A stretch of DNA of 64,000 bases from Streptomyces sp. TLI_171 (lineage in GTDB: Bacteria; Actinomycetota; Actinomycetes; Streptomycetales; Streptomycetaceae): positions 1 to 64,000 of the forward strand of contig NZ_RAPS01000003.1 of the NCBI RefSeq assembly GCF_003610255.1, given 5' to 3'. The position numbers were made by a program, and so were the translations under genes. The first letter of the stretch is position 1. Every line of letters begins with the position of its first letter. Below the pieces are notes generated by a model, which saw nothing but the letters and a program-made list of their open reading frames with translations, did not search any database and was not told where the DNA came from. Below, in pieces: positions 1 to 8,648 of this stretch.

Positions 1-197
1 GGGTGGCGGGTGCCGTCGACCCAGCGCAGCACGGTGCGGGGTGTGACGCCGTAGGCGGTGGCCATGGCTTTGGTGTTGCCGCCGTACTTGCGGGCCCGGA
101 CCTGTCCGGCCTGGGTGGTGGTCTGCGCGGGGGCTTTCCTGCTGGGGAACAGTGTCTCGCGGACCTTGCCGAACAGGCCCCGGAATCCGCCGGCCAT
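1..197 (-). CDS. tpg: Tpg-like telomere terminal protein, N-terminal part (cut by window edge)
   Basis: Only the first 65 codons are inside the window. The ATG at 197 shares one base with the tap stop codon (TGATG), so translation is probably coupled. After a basic stretch (residues about 10-22) comes a helix-turn-helix, with TKAMATAYGVTPRTVLRW near residues 43-60. This matches the N-terminal HTH of Streptomyces terminal proteins, which are covalently attached to the 5' ends of linear replicons and prime telomere end patching. The call rests on this HTH plus the position directly after tap. The catalytic part lies outside the window. Confidence 0.78.
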   Translation of the reverse strand, partial: MAGGFRGLFGKVRETLFPSRKAPAQTTTQAGQVRARKYGGNTKAMATAYGVTPRTVLRWVDGTRH

Positions 198-2680
198 CAG
201 TTCTCACCTTCCTTCTGCTCGTCGGTGCTCTCGGTGTCGGTGTCGGTGCTGGTGCTGACCGGGGTGCCGTCGGTGGCGTAGTGGTGGGTGAGCTTGGAGG
301 GGTGCTCGCGGCGCTCCATCGCCTCCACCGCCTTCTGCAGCGGGATGGACGCCTCGTGCTTGTGGCTGCCGGGCGCGATGCCCAGGCGCAGCGCGCCGGG
401 TACCGGGGAGCCGTCGTCGTTGACGGGCAGGAGCTCCAGCGGGGAGGGGGCGTCGGCGGCGTAGAGGTAGGAGTCGCGGTTCAGCGCGAACGGGGCCCGG
501 CCGGTGAGCAGGTAGGTCTTGCGCAGGCGGCGGTGGGCGGCGATCCGGGCGGCGGCGACGATGTGAAAGCGGATCTCCGGCCGGTAGGCCCAGAACGCGG
601 CGACCTTCTCCAGCCACTCCTCGTCGTCGAGGTGGCGGGCGGAGTCGGACCACTTCCCGATCCCGCCCTTGTAGACGTCCTTGTACAGCCTGGCCAGCGT
701 CAGGGCGTCCGCCCGCACCAGGTCATGGCCGATCTCCTTGTGCACGGCGTACGCGGCGAGGAACTCGGTCGGGCCCTGGCCGTCGATGAGGCCGAGGTCG
801 GCGTAGACCCGCTTGTAGCCGCCCCGTACCCGGGTCGTCCACTCCTTGAGCAGCGGCGCGGTGTGCGTGGACAGGTACGCCTCGGTGATGGTGGCCGGGT
901 CGAAGCCGTACGTGCTGGCCATGTAGGCGACGGTGGGGGTGGCGTACCAGCCGGGCCCGGTGGGCGGGCGTCCGTGGAAGGTGGCGGGGTGGGGCAGCAG
1001 CTCGTCCACCTCGACCGTGGTGAAGTCGCACAGCCACAGGCCCGCGGTCTTGCCCTTGCCCCAGGTCGGCCTTTCGACGTGCTCCAGCTCGCCGATCGGC
1101 AGGGGCAGGGAGTCCGTGACGGACAGGTAGCTGGCGCAGACGTCGACTGCGACCGCGAACGAGCGCCCGATCTCCTCGTCGGTGAGCTGGCGGGCCCACC
1201 ACTTGTAGTCCTCCTCCTCGCACACCGCCTGGCCCTGGCTGAGGAGTTCGCGGGTGAGCGGGTGGCGGGCGCCGGCCGCGATGGGCACGCACCGGTCCCC
1301 GGCCGGGAGGGCGCCCTCGCGCAGGTGCGCCGACCACTCCCCTGTCGCCTCGTCCTTCACCCACTCAGACCGGGGCCGGACCGCTTCCAGGAGCAGCATC
1401 GCGGTGGAGGCGGTGGTCGCGCCCGGCGCGACGCCGAGGTCGGTGGTGAAGGCACGGTAGCGGCGGGCGAACGTCTGCCCGTCCCGGGTGCCGTCGGGGG
1501 CGGTGGCGAGGGGGGCGGCGAGCGCGCTGACGGCCTGCTGCCGGGCATCGCCCTGGCCCAGCCACGGTGCGACGGTCACCTGCAGCGAGGTTTTCGGGCC
1601 GCCGGCCGACCCGGCGCGGCGGAAGGCGCGGAAGACCGGCCCGACGCTCTCGCTCACCTCCATGCCCACGGCGGCGGCGGCCTTCGCCAGCTTCGACCGC
1701 AGCGCGTTCAGCGCCTTGTCCGTGCTGGGCAGGGCGGCGGGCAGGCCGAGCTGCTTGAGGGCGGCGGCGGTCAGGCACACCGCGCCGTCCCCGCCGCGGC
1801 CCTGCGGGTGGGCGCGCTCGACGCGCAGCGGCAGCCCGGTGCCAAGCCACGCGAACCAGTCGCCCAGCTTCGGCCCGGCCGGAACGGGAAAGCCGGGCAC
1901 GTCCAGCACCCAGGTGCCGTCCTCGGCGGCGTCCAGCGCGACCACCGGCACCCAGCGGCCGGCCGCCGGAGCGGCCCCGGCGGCCGGGGCGGCGGCGCGG
2001 GGAGAGGCCGGGCGCCCCTGGGCGCGGGCCGGGGCCGGACGCTGAGCGGTCCGCGCCGCAGCGGCGGAAGTCGACGGTGCAGGCCGGGACGGCGGAGCTG
2101 TGGCCGGTTCCGGGGCACCCGGGGCCGGCTCGGCCTGAGCGGGCTCGGCCTGGGCGGCCGGGACGTCGCCGACCGGGGCCGGGGCGGCGGCCGCGGGAAC
2201 CTGCTGCTCGGCCTGGGCGACGGGGGCGGGAGCCGGAGCGGCGGGGCGGCACAGGCCGCCGAGGTGCATCGGGCGGCCCTGGACGCGGTAGATGGCAGGC
2301 TGCCCACACTGCACGCACGGCGCGGCCGGACCCGTCACCAGCGAACCGTCCGGATGCTGGTCCAGCACAGCCCCCTGCACCGGGGCAGCGGTAGCGGCCG
2401 GGGCGGCGGGTGCGGGCGCGGCGGGCTGTTCGGGGGCAGGGAAGCGGGCGGCCAGGCCCTCCAGCAGCCGCATGTAGGCCGGGGCGACATCCGGGGCCGG
2501 GACGGCGCTGCCGTCCTCCCACTGCGGCACCAAGGCGGAGTTGACCCGGAGAGCGGCGGCGATCTGAGCGGGCGTCAGCCCGGCCGCCAGGCGCAGCCGC
2601 TTGCGTTCCGCCGGGTCCGGCAGTCCGGTGCTCACGGCGGCGAGCAGCGCGTCCACGGAGTCGAACAGCTCGTCGGACAT
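197..2680 (-). CDS. tap: Telomere-associated protein Tap
   Basis: 827 residues. In Streptomyces linear replicons Tap binds the single-stranded 3' telomere overhang and recruits Tpg. The N-terminus (LFDSVDALLA, then an HTH at about residues 25-75) is the characteristic Tap start. It is followed by a long Ala/Pro-rich linker (about 80-270) that contains a CVQCGQP segment with a further Cys, a possible metal site. A conserved C-terminal region runs from about 270 to 800. The protein is somewhat longer than the roughly 740 residues usual for the family, mainly because of the linker. It follows an HTH gene by 6 bp and overlaps tpg by one base, as in known tap-tpg operons. This is the strongest evidence that the replicon is linear. 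Confidence 0.88.
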   Translation of the reverse strand: MSDELFDSVDALLAAVSTGLPDPAERKRLRLAAGLTPAQIAAALRVNSALVPQWEDGSAVPAPDVAPAYMRLLEGLAARFPAPEQPAAPAPAAPAATAAPVQGAVLDQHPDGSLVTGPAAPCVQCGQPAIYRVQGRPMHLGGLCRPAAPAPAPVAQAEQQVPAAAAPAPVGDVPAAQAEPAQAEPAPGAPEPATAPPSRPAPSTSAAAARTAQRPAPARAQGRPASPRAAAPAAGAAPAAGRWVPVVALDAAEDGTWVLDVPGFPVPAGPKLGDWFAWLGTGLPLRVERAHPQGRGGDGAVCLTAAALKQLGLPAALPSTDKALNALRSKLAKAAAAVGMEVSESVGPVFRAFRRAGSAGGPKTSLQVTVAPWLGQGDARQQAVSALAAPLATAPDGTRDGQTFARRYRAFTTDLGVAPGATTASTAMLLLEAVRPRSEWVKDEATGEWSAHLREGALPAGDRCVPIAAGARHPLTRELLSQGQAVCEEEDYKWWARQLTDEEIGRSFAVAVDVCASYLSVTDSLPLPIGELEHVERPTWGKGKTAGLWLCDFTTVEVDELLPHPATFHGRPPTGPGWYATPTVAYMASTYGFDPATITEAYLSTHTAPLLKEWTTRVRGGYKRVYADLGLIDGQGPTEFLAAYAVHKEIGHDLVRADALTLARLYKDVYKGGIGKWSDSARHLDDEEWLEKVAAFWAYRPEIRFHIVAAARIAAHRRLRKTYLLTGRAPFALNRDSYLYAADAPSPLELLPVNDDGSPVPGALRLGIAPGSHKHEASIPLQKAVEAMERREHPSKLTHHYATDGTPVSTSTDTDTESTDEQKEGEN

Positions 2681-2686
2681 CGGGGT

Positions 2687-3316
2687 CTACTCCTCCTCGT
2701 CAGTGCTGGTGGTCGGTCGGGTGGCGACGTAGGCGATCGGGCCGCTGGAGACGGACGGCAGGCGGGTGCCGAGCAGCAGCTCGGCCAAGCGGGCATCGCC
2801 CGCGTCGTCGGGGGCGGCGGCGTTGGCGGGGGCGGTGAGGTCAGTCAGGTAACCGGCCAGGCGCGCTGTCGGGAAGCGGTAGCGGGCAGTGGTGCCGACC
2901 GTGCCGTCCGACTCCCACTCCTTCAGGCCGGTCAGTACGGCGACGACGAACCCGGCCACCGTCACCGGCAGCACGCCGCCAGCTGCGACCCGGGCCGGGT
3001 CGCACCGCCACCAGCCCGCCAGCGCGGCCAGCAGCTGGTCCTGGTCGAGAGCAGTGCCGAAGCCGATCCACTCCCGCCCCGGCTCCTCGATCCGGGCCAG
3101 GGCTGCGACGCGCAGCACCGCGACCTCCGCCGTGCTGAACGCGGTCAGGTCCGCGGCGGGCCGGGTGGCCAGTTGCTGGAGCGCAGCCAGCGGGAACACC
3201 TGCCGGCCGGTGTCGCGAACGCCGGGCACCGCACCGGTGGACATCAGCTTCTTCACCGTGGGGATCGAGCACTCCAGGGCCGATGCGGCCTGACCCGTCG
3301 TCACGAACACACCCAC
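2687..3316 (-). CDS. HTH protein upstream of tap
   Basis: 209 residues. The first 50 form an excisionase/MerR-like helix-turn-helix (TTGQAASALECSIPTVKKLM, then GRQVFPLAALQQLA). The rest is an unrecognised alpha-helical domain with an acidic C-terminal tail. It ends 6 bp before tap in the same orientation and is presumably the first gene of the telomere operon. A role in regulating tap-tpg or in binding DNA at replicon ends is inference from position only. Confidence 0.7.
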   Translation of the reverse strand: MGVFVTTGQAASALECSIPTVKKLMSTGAVPGVRDTGRQVFPLAALQQLATRPAADLTAFSTAEVAVLRVAALARIEEPGREWIGFGTALDQDQLLAALAGWWRCDPARVAAGGVLPVTVAGFVVAVLTGLKEWESDGTVGTTARYRFPTARLAGYLTDLTAPANAAAPDDAGDARLAELLLGTRLPSVSSGPIAYVATRPTTSTDEEE

Positions 3317-3660
3317 ACTCCACGTCTATCGAACTAGCTAGAAGAACTAGGAGGACTCTACGCCTCCCCTGCGACACTGTCCATGTCTTTCGAGTAAGTC
3401 CTACCAACGTGGTGGCGGTCAGTCGAGGGCGGGTTCGCCCCTCGGCCCGGGACGAACGCAAACAAGACGGCTTTGCACGAACCGCCGTCAACGGCAGTGC
3501 AGCGCCGTCATCCTGAGCAGGATCGCGTGATCCCCCCGCACCAGCTGTGAGGGGCACCGCGATGGCCCGCCTGATCGGCGAGCCTCCAGCCGTGACCGCC
3601 CGTCAGCAGACCACTGACACTCAGCCCGCAAGGAAGGGCGTGCAACAGTCGCGCCAGCCT
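3317..3660. promoter_or_regulatory. Intergenic region before the tap operon with GAACTAG direct repeat
   Basis: No gene seen. Close to the tap operon start, GAACTAG occurs twice (3331-3337 and 3344-3350, 13 bp apart) around the palindrome CTAGCTAG (3334-3341). The AT content here is higher than in the surroundings, which fits an operator or promoter of the operon. Around 3425-3460 and 3470-3500 there are imperfect GC-rich hairpins that could end transcription. Confidence 0.35.
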
Positions 3661-4149
3661 CTACGTGGTTCGGAGTCGGGCCGCGCGCTGGGAGAGCGCA
3701 GCGGCTCCGCGGATTCCGCGGCGGGCGTAGCTCGCGGCGGTGGACTGCACGGTGCGCAGTTCCAGCTGGTTGCGGTGGGAGGCGACGCCGTCCATGAGGT
3801 CGAGGCTGCGGGTCCACAGCTGGACGGCTTCTTCCGGGCGGTGCTGGGCGGCGACGGTCTTGGCGATGTCGGCGAGGGTCGTGCCGCGCATGCTGTGGTA
3901 GGTGCCGGCGGCGACGATGAGCTTGGCGGCGGCGGCCCGGTTGCCGGACGCGCCGTTGGCGCGGGCGGCGGTGATGAGCAGCAGGGCCTCGGTGCCGTGG
4001 TCGACGCGTCCGCGGGCGCGGGCAAGGGCGGCGTCGGCGAGGGCGGCGGTGCCGGCGCTGTGGCCGAAGTCGCGGTCCGGTGCGCGCTCGACCCCGGGCT
4101 GGGTGCCGCCGGGGGTAGCCCGCAGGTCGAACGGAATACTTATCGTCAC
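3661..4149 (-). CDS. TPR-like helical protein, probably a truncated regulator
   Basis: 162 residues from a GTG start. From about residue 30 onward the protein is a run of amphipathic helices with TPR-like spacing (GTEALLLITAARANGASGNR, then LADIAKTVAAQHRPEEAVQL). This resembles the C-terminal sensor half of Streptomyces XRE-TPR regulators. No DNA-binding domain is present, so it may be the remnant of such a gene or a free-standing helical protein. It is divergent from the DUF2971 gene, with 79 bp between the starts. TAGTGT lies 4 nt before the GTG and could be a -10 element of a leaderless transcript. Confidence 0.5.
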   Translation of the reverse strand: MTISIPFDLRATPGGTQPGVERAPDRDFGHSAGTAALADAALARARGRVDHGTEALLLITAARANGASGNRAAAAKLIVAAGTYHSMRGTTLADIAKTVAAQHRPEEAVQLWTRSLDLMDGVASHRNQLELRTVQSTAASYARRGIRGAAALSQRAARLRTT

Positions 4150-4228
4150 TATGACACTAACCGGTGTAGAGTGCGAGGCAGCGCTGCCGTCCCGGCCGGG
4201 ACACCTGCCCCGCGGAAGGAGACGTCAA

Positions 4229-5698
4229 GTGACGACCGACAACAGAGCTGTCCCCCGGCCGACGCGCCTGGCGGGAGAGGACTTCCTCGAACTGGAGATG
4301 CTGCGGGCCGCGAAGAAAGTGACCGGCAGCCTCTTCCACTACACGAGCGCCGAAGCGGCGATCTCCGGCATCCTCGCCACGGGCACGCTCCGGCTCTCCC
4401 CGTTCGAGTCGACCAACGACCTGTGGGAATCGCGTCCCAGCCACCCTGGGCTGTCCAGTCACTTCGACGACGTGGCGGGTTTCGACGGCCCGGACGTCGA
4501 TGGCATCTGGGATGAGATCGACCGCAACATCCGACTGCGCACCAAGGTCGTCTGCCTCACCCAGGACATCGAGCTTCCCGACCACGTACTCGCCCGCGAC
4601 TCCCTACGGGGCTGGGCGCACCTCTCCCTCTGGGCGCACTACGGCGCCGCCCACACCGGCGTCTGCCTCCAGTTCGACCGCGACAAGCTCGTCCAGGCGT
4701 TCCTGGCCGGCACCGAAGCCGATGCCCTGCGCTTCCACGGCCCGGTGAAGTACCTCAGCACCGACGGCGGAAACGTCCGCCCCATCGACAGGGGCCAGGT
4801 CAAGGAGTTCGGCATCGACGCCGTCGCGCTCGCCCACGCCGAAGCCAACAAGGACACGATCTTCTTCCGGAAGCACCACGACTGGTCGAACGAGGCCGAG
4901 TACCGCCTAGTCCTCCTCAACCAGTCCGTCCTCCCCAGCCACGTCGACATCCGCGGCGCCCTGACCGGCGTGATCCTCGGCGACGCCTTCTCCCCCAACC
5001 GCACGGCCGCACTCGAGGAGATCCTCCAGCAGTACCCGGACGTGCCCGTCCACCAACTGCGCTACCACAACCGCCACCTGATCCTGTTCCCCCACAACGC
5101 CACGACCCCGGCCGCCGCCCCCGTACCGCCGGCCAACCGGCCCGGCTCCCTCACCGAGCGCCTCACCGCCCTGCGCAACGCCCACGAAGTAGCCGACCGG
5201 CTCAGGGCAAAGGCGGAGGAGACCTATGCGGGGTTCACCGATACGCTCGCGGACAGCGTGAAGGACCTGGCCGCGGAACTCGACGCGTGGCCGAAGACCG
5301 AAGTGGCCGCCTACATGCGGATCGAGGCGGTGCCCCCGGCGATGCGCCACCGCGCCCCCGGCGTCCCGGGCGAGCGGATCCACCTCGAGCGGGGCTGGAT
5401 GGCCGTGGTGGAGAACCTGCCGAAGCAGTCCCACACCTTCACCGCGTCCGCGGCCTTCCAGGTACTCGACGACGATGCGCTGCGCCTGCACGCCGCCGTC
5501 TCCACCGAGCGATGGGACCCGCAGGGCAACGACCGCGCGGACGTGTGGCGTACCGAGCGCCTCGTCCCCGCCCAGGACGCCGACACCGCACTGGACGAAC
5601 TCCTCGCCGATCTCCGTGAAGCCGCCAACGGCGCGCGGGCGGCCTTCGACCGAAACCGCGGCCAGGCCTGCCCCGTCGACGTCACAGACGCCGACTGA
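4229..5698 (+). CDS. DUF2971 domain protein with C-terminal extension
   Basis: 489 residues. The GTG start at 4229 was chosen because AAGGAG (4216-4221) sits 7 nt upstream; longer readings enter the divergent gene. Residues about 30-250 match the DUF2971 pattern: LFHYTSAEAAISGIL, LRLSPFESTNDLWESRP, later CLTQD and an LSLWAHYG segment. The C-terminal 200 residues (from about 300) form an unrecognised helical and beta domain. DUF2971 proteins occur sporadically in accessory DNA and their biochemical function is unknown to me. A TAGAGT hexamer at 4167-4172 is a candidate -10 element. Confidence 0.7.
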   Translation: MTTDNRAVPRPTRLAGEDFLELEMLRAAKKVTGSLFHYTSAEAAISGILATGTLRLSPFESTNDLWESRPSHPGLSSHFDDVAGFDGPDVDGIWDEIDRNIRLRTKVVCLTQDIELPDHVLARDSLRGWAHLSLWAHYGAAHTGVCLQFDRDKLVQAFLAGTEADALRFHGPVKYLSTDGGNVRPIDRGQVKEFGIDAVALAHAEANKDTIFFRKHHDWSNEAEYRLVLLNQSVLPSHVDIRGALTGVILGDAFSPNRTAALEEILQQYPDVPVHQLRYHNRHLILFPHNATTPAAAPVPPANRPGSLTERLTALRNAHEVADRLRAKAEETYAGFTDTLADSVKDLAAELDAWPKTEVAAYMRIEAVPPAMRHRAPGVPGERIHLERGWMAVVENLPKQSHTFTASAAFQVLDDDALRLHAAVSTERWDPQGNDRADVWRTERLVPAQDADTALDELLADLREAANGARAAFDRNRGQACPVDVTDAD

Positions 5699-5734
5699 CC
5701 AGCCGAGCCATTGGACGCCCAAGGCCCGCCAGCC

Positions 5735-6430
5735 CTACAGCCGGTAGGGGGCCAGCGGCTCGGCCTCCTGGTCGGCCCCGTCCGGCAGCAGCGGCAGCGG
5801 CCACGCCGGGTCAGGCGCCCAGACGGGCCAGCCGGCGGCGAACGGACCCGCCTGGTCGTCGAGCATCCGGATGGCGCGGCCGCACGCGGCGTCGACCTGG
5901 CGGGCGAGGAAGTCGTCGACCATGCCGAGACGGCGCAGCCGGCTGTACTCCTGGCGGTCCTTCCAGCGATGCCCGGAGAGGTCGGGGGTGACGACCAGGT
6001 CGAGGGCGAGGTCCATGGTGTCGATCCCGCCCGGGCGGCGGCGGTACGGGAGTTCGAAGTTGACGTACCAGTTGATCGGGTCGCCGGTGGCGGCGTCCTG
6101 GAAGCAGTGGAGGGAGAACCACTCTCCCGCCAGGTAGTGCGACAGGACTGCGGTGCGTTCCCAGAGGTGGGGGCCGAGCTCCCAGGTGCCGGCGGCGAGG
6201 TGGTCCAGGCCCTGTTCGCGGAGGTTGTCGTCGCCTGTGCGCAGGGCTTCGATCCAGGTCGTAGGGGCGAGGCTCTCGATTCCTGGCCAGCAGGCCAGGG
6301 TCAGCGCGTGACCGGTGTCGGCGATCACCCGCTGTGGCTTGGCTGTCCACACCCGCCCCGCGTGGACGTCGCGCCGCACCACGGTGGTTCCGGACCGGAA
6401 CCGGCTGCTCTGCTCGGTGTTCGTCACCAC
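5735..6430 (-). CDS. DUF402 family protein (FomD-like nucleotide hydrolase fold)
   Basis: 231 residues. The DUF402 core is clear at about residues 120-180: an INWYVNFELPYRR strand, then D-rich segments TMDLALDLVVTPD and KDRQEY. These Asp and Glu residues are the metal-binding positions of the family. FomD, a characterised member, hydrolyses a nucleotidylated phosphonate, and other members act on nucleoside diphosphates. The substrate here cannot be assigned. The gene converges with the DUF2971 gene. Confidence 0.72.
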   Translation of the reverse strand: MVTNTEQSSRFRSGTTVVRRDVHAGRVWTAKPQRVIADTGHALTLACWPGIESLAPTTWIEALRTGDDNLREQGLDHLAAGTWELGPHLWERTAVLSHYLAGEWFSLHCFQDAATGDPINWYVNFELPYRRRPGGIDTMDLALDLVVTPDLSGHRWKDRQEYSRLRRLGMVDDFLARQVDAACGRAIRMLDDQAGPFAAGWPVWAPDPAWPLPLLPDGADQEAEPLAPYRL

Positions 6431-6690
6431 CGGGATGTTCCCGCCCGACCGGGCGAGAACTCCGCTCGAAGGTGTGACGCGGGATCAGGCCACCGTGTTC
6501 GTGCCGGCGCCGGTCGGGCGGCGGCCAGGTGGCAGGGCCCGGACCGCGGCCTGGCCGGCGCAGCGGGTGCGACACGGCCGCACCAGGCCCGGCGACGCCG
6601 GGGCCCGTCCGCGCGAGCCAGGCGGGCCCCGCCAAGAGTGAGCATGCTGCGCTGCCGTGCTCGGCGGACAGGCGCGGTCGCCGTAACGCG

Positions 6691-6734
6691 GCGGGGCTCC
6701 GGAATCCGCCTGCTGATGGCTTCCGGAGCCCCGC
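6691..6734 (-). terminator. Hairpin after the UDP-glucose dehydrogenase gene
   Basis: A 14-bp perfect inverted repeat (6691-6704 with 6721-6734, 16-nt loop) lies 21 bp past the stop codon of the leftward ugd gene. There is no long T-run, as is usual for actinomycete terminators. The 260 bp between it and the DUF402 start show no gene. Confidence 0.7.
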
Positions 6735-6754
6735 TGTCCTACTGCGGCAGAGCG

Positions 6755-8077
6755 CTACTTGCCGAGGCGTCCGAGCTGGTGGACGGTCCAGCCCGCGGCG
6801 CGCCAGGGGTCGGGGTCCAGGGTGGTGCGGCAGTCGACGAGCAGCGCGGTGGCGGGGTGGCCGACGAGGTCTTGCGGGTTGGCCTGCCGGTACTCGGGCC
6901 ACTCGGTGGCCAGGACGACGATGTCGGCGCCGGTGAGGGCGGCGGGCAGGTCGTCGGTGTAGTCGAGTTCGGGATTGCGCTGCATGGCGGTGGGGATGGC
7001 CTGCGGGTCGTGGACGGTGACGACGGCTCCGGCGTGTTCCAGCGCCTGGGCGAGGGCGAGAGCCGGGGATTCGCGGACGTCGTTGGTGCCGGGCTTGAAG
7101 GCGGCGCCCAGCACGGTCACCCGGGTGCCCTTGAGCGGCTGTCCGCCCAGGGCGCTGGTGATGAGGGCCATCGCGGTGGCGGTGCGGTATTCGTTGATGC
7201 GTTCGGCGGCGAGCAGCAGGTCGGCGGCCCGGTCGGCACCGAGCTGGCGGGCGCTGGCGGTGAAGGCACGGACATCCTTGGGGAGGCAGCCGCCGCCGTA
7301 GCCGATGCCGGGGCGCATGCCGGCGGCGCCGATGCGCGGGTCGATGCCGAGGATGTCCACGATCTTGGAGACGTCAGCACCCGCGGCGTCGCACATGTCG
7401 GCGACAGCGTTGATGTAGCTGATCTTGAGGCCGAGGAAGGTGTTCGCGGCGCCCTTGGCGAGTTCGGCGGTCTGCGGGTCGCAGACGAACAGAGGCACGC
7501 CGGTGTCGAGGATCCCGGCGTAGACCGCGCGGATGGCCTTCTCGCCCTCGGCGTTCCACACTCCGGCGATAAGCCGGTCGGGGCGCAGGGTGTCCTCCAC
7601 GGCGTGGCCCTCGCGCAAGAACTCGGGGTTCCATACGACCTCGACCGCCTCCCCGGCCGGGGCGAGGCGCTGGGCGAGTTCGGTGACCTTGGCGGTGGTG
7701 CCCACGGTCACGGTGGACTTCCCGACGATGGTGCAGGGCCGCTGCAGGTGCGGGGCGAGCTGGCGGATCGCGCCGAAGACCTGGGCGGTGTCGTAGGAGC
7801 GGCCGTCGGCGTCGATCGGGGTGCCGACGCCCACGAAGTGAAGGTCGGCGAAGGCGGCGGCTTCGGTGATGTCGGTGGTGAAGCGCAGACGGCCGCTGGC
7901 GGTGTGACGGGTCAGCAGCTCCGGCAGGCCGTCCTCGTAGATCGGGCACTCGCCGGCGTTGAGGCGGTCGACCTTGGCCTGGTCGACGTCCACGCCGATG
8001 ACCTCGTGGCCGAGTTCGGCCATCGCCGCCGCGTGCGGGATGCCGAGGTGACCGCAGCCGATCACGGAAACGCGCAT
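6755..8077 (-). CDS. ugd: UDP-glucose 6-dehydrogenase
   Basis: 440 residues. It oxidises UDP-glucose (or a related UDP-sugar) twice with NAD+ to UDP-glucuronate, for polysaccharide or glycoside building blocks. Visible features are the N-terminal Rossmann motif VIGCGHLGIPHAAAMAELGH (5-24) with an acidic residue after beta-2 (GVDVD), YEDGLPELL (47-55), EFLREG (152-157), and the catalytic Cys264 in GYGGGCLPKD. The ATG at 8077 lies 8 nt from an AGGA motif; a longer frame to 8176 adds residues not typical of the family. It lies 124 bp downstream of a GNAT gene in the same direction and may share its transcript. A paralogue such as UDP-N-acetylmannosamine dehydrogenase is less likely but possible. 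Confidence 0.85.
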   Translation of the reverse strand: MRVSVIGCGHLGIPHAAAMAELGHEVIGVDVDQAKVDRLNAGECPIYEDGLPELLTRHTASGRLRFTTDITEAAAFADLHFVGVGTPIDADGRSYDTAQVFGAIRQLAPHLQRPCTIVGKSTVTVGTTAKVTELAQRLAPAGEAVEVVWNPEFLREGHAVEDTLRPDRLIAGVWNAEGEKAIRAVYAGILDTGVPLFVCDPQTAELAKGAANTFLGLKISYINAVADMCDAAGADVSKIVDILGIDPRIGAAGMRPGIGYGGGCLPKDVRAFTASARQLGADRAADLLLAAERINEYRTATAMALITSALGGQPLKGTRVTVLGAAFKPGTNDVRESPALALAQALEHAGAVVTVHDPQAIPTAMQRNPELDYTDDLPAALTGADIVVLATEWPEYRQANPQDLVGHPATALLVDCRTTLDPDPWRAAGWTVHQLGRLGK

Positions 8078-8201
8078 GAAGGGTCCTTGTCTGGTCGGGT
8101 GGCACGCCGTCCCCGGCGCACCACCCGACGGTATCGCGAAATTCAACTCTCTTGCGGCACAAGGGAGTTCGATCACTTGTTCATGGTTGGCGAGGCTGGT
8201 T

Positions 8202-8648
8202 TCAGGAGTCGGGCCGGGCCTGGATCAGGCGCATCGCCCGCTCGTTGGGGGTGAATCCGAGGGAGCGGTAGAGCGGTGCTCCGTCGTCGCTGGCGTCAAG
8301 GGTGATCAGGCCGCAGCCCTGCGCGGTGAGGAAGTCCAGCAGGGCCTGTACGGCGGTGCGTGCGCAGCCGCGGCGCCCGGCGGCGGGCTCGGTGTAGACG
8401 GTGTGGATGTGGGCGTAGACGCCGAGGTGGTCGGGGCCGGGGACGGAGCGGGTGATGGTGGCGGCCGCGCACGCGATGAGGTGGTCGGGGCCGTCGATGA
8501 CGAACGCGGGGTGGTCGTCGTTGTCGGCGTGGTCTCGGTGGAAGGCGCTGAGGTGGGTGGTCCACTGCCCCGTGGCCTGGGCGAGGGCGGCGCCCAGGCG
8601 GGCGAGCTCGGCGGCGTCGGCGGCCGTCGCCCGCCGGGCGGTCAGCAC
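8202..8648 (-). CDS. GNAT family N-acetyltransferase
   Basis: 148 residues. Acetyl-CoA-dependent acyltransferase of unknown substrate. The core is compact: HTVYTEPAAGRRGCARTAVQ is the pyrophosphate-binding motif A with a degenerate R/Q-x-x-G-x-G/A, followed by LITLDASDDGAPLYRSLGF near the C-terminus. The GTG at 8648 overlaps the preceding SIR2-like gene by 7 nt, so the two are probably translationally coupled and may act on the same product. Confidence 0.75.
   Translation of the reverse strand: MLTARRATAADAAELARLGAALAQATGQWTTHLSAFHRDHADNDDHPAFVIDGPDHLIACAAATITRSVPGPDHLGVYAHIHTVYTEPAAGRRGCARTAVQALLDFLTAQGCGLITLDASDDGAPLYRSLGFTPNERAMRLIQARPDS

Noticed and set aside
152-3337. Rightward open frame of 1,061 codons over tap
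   Set aside because: It is a shadow of tap in a very GC-rich region: low-complexity Gly/Arg/Val protein with no domain. Tap on the other strand has clear family features.
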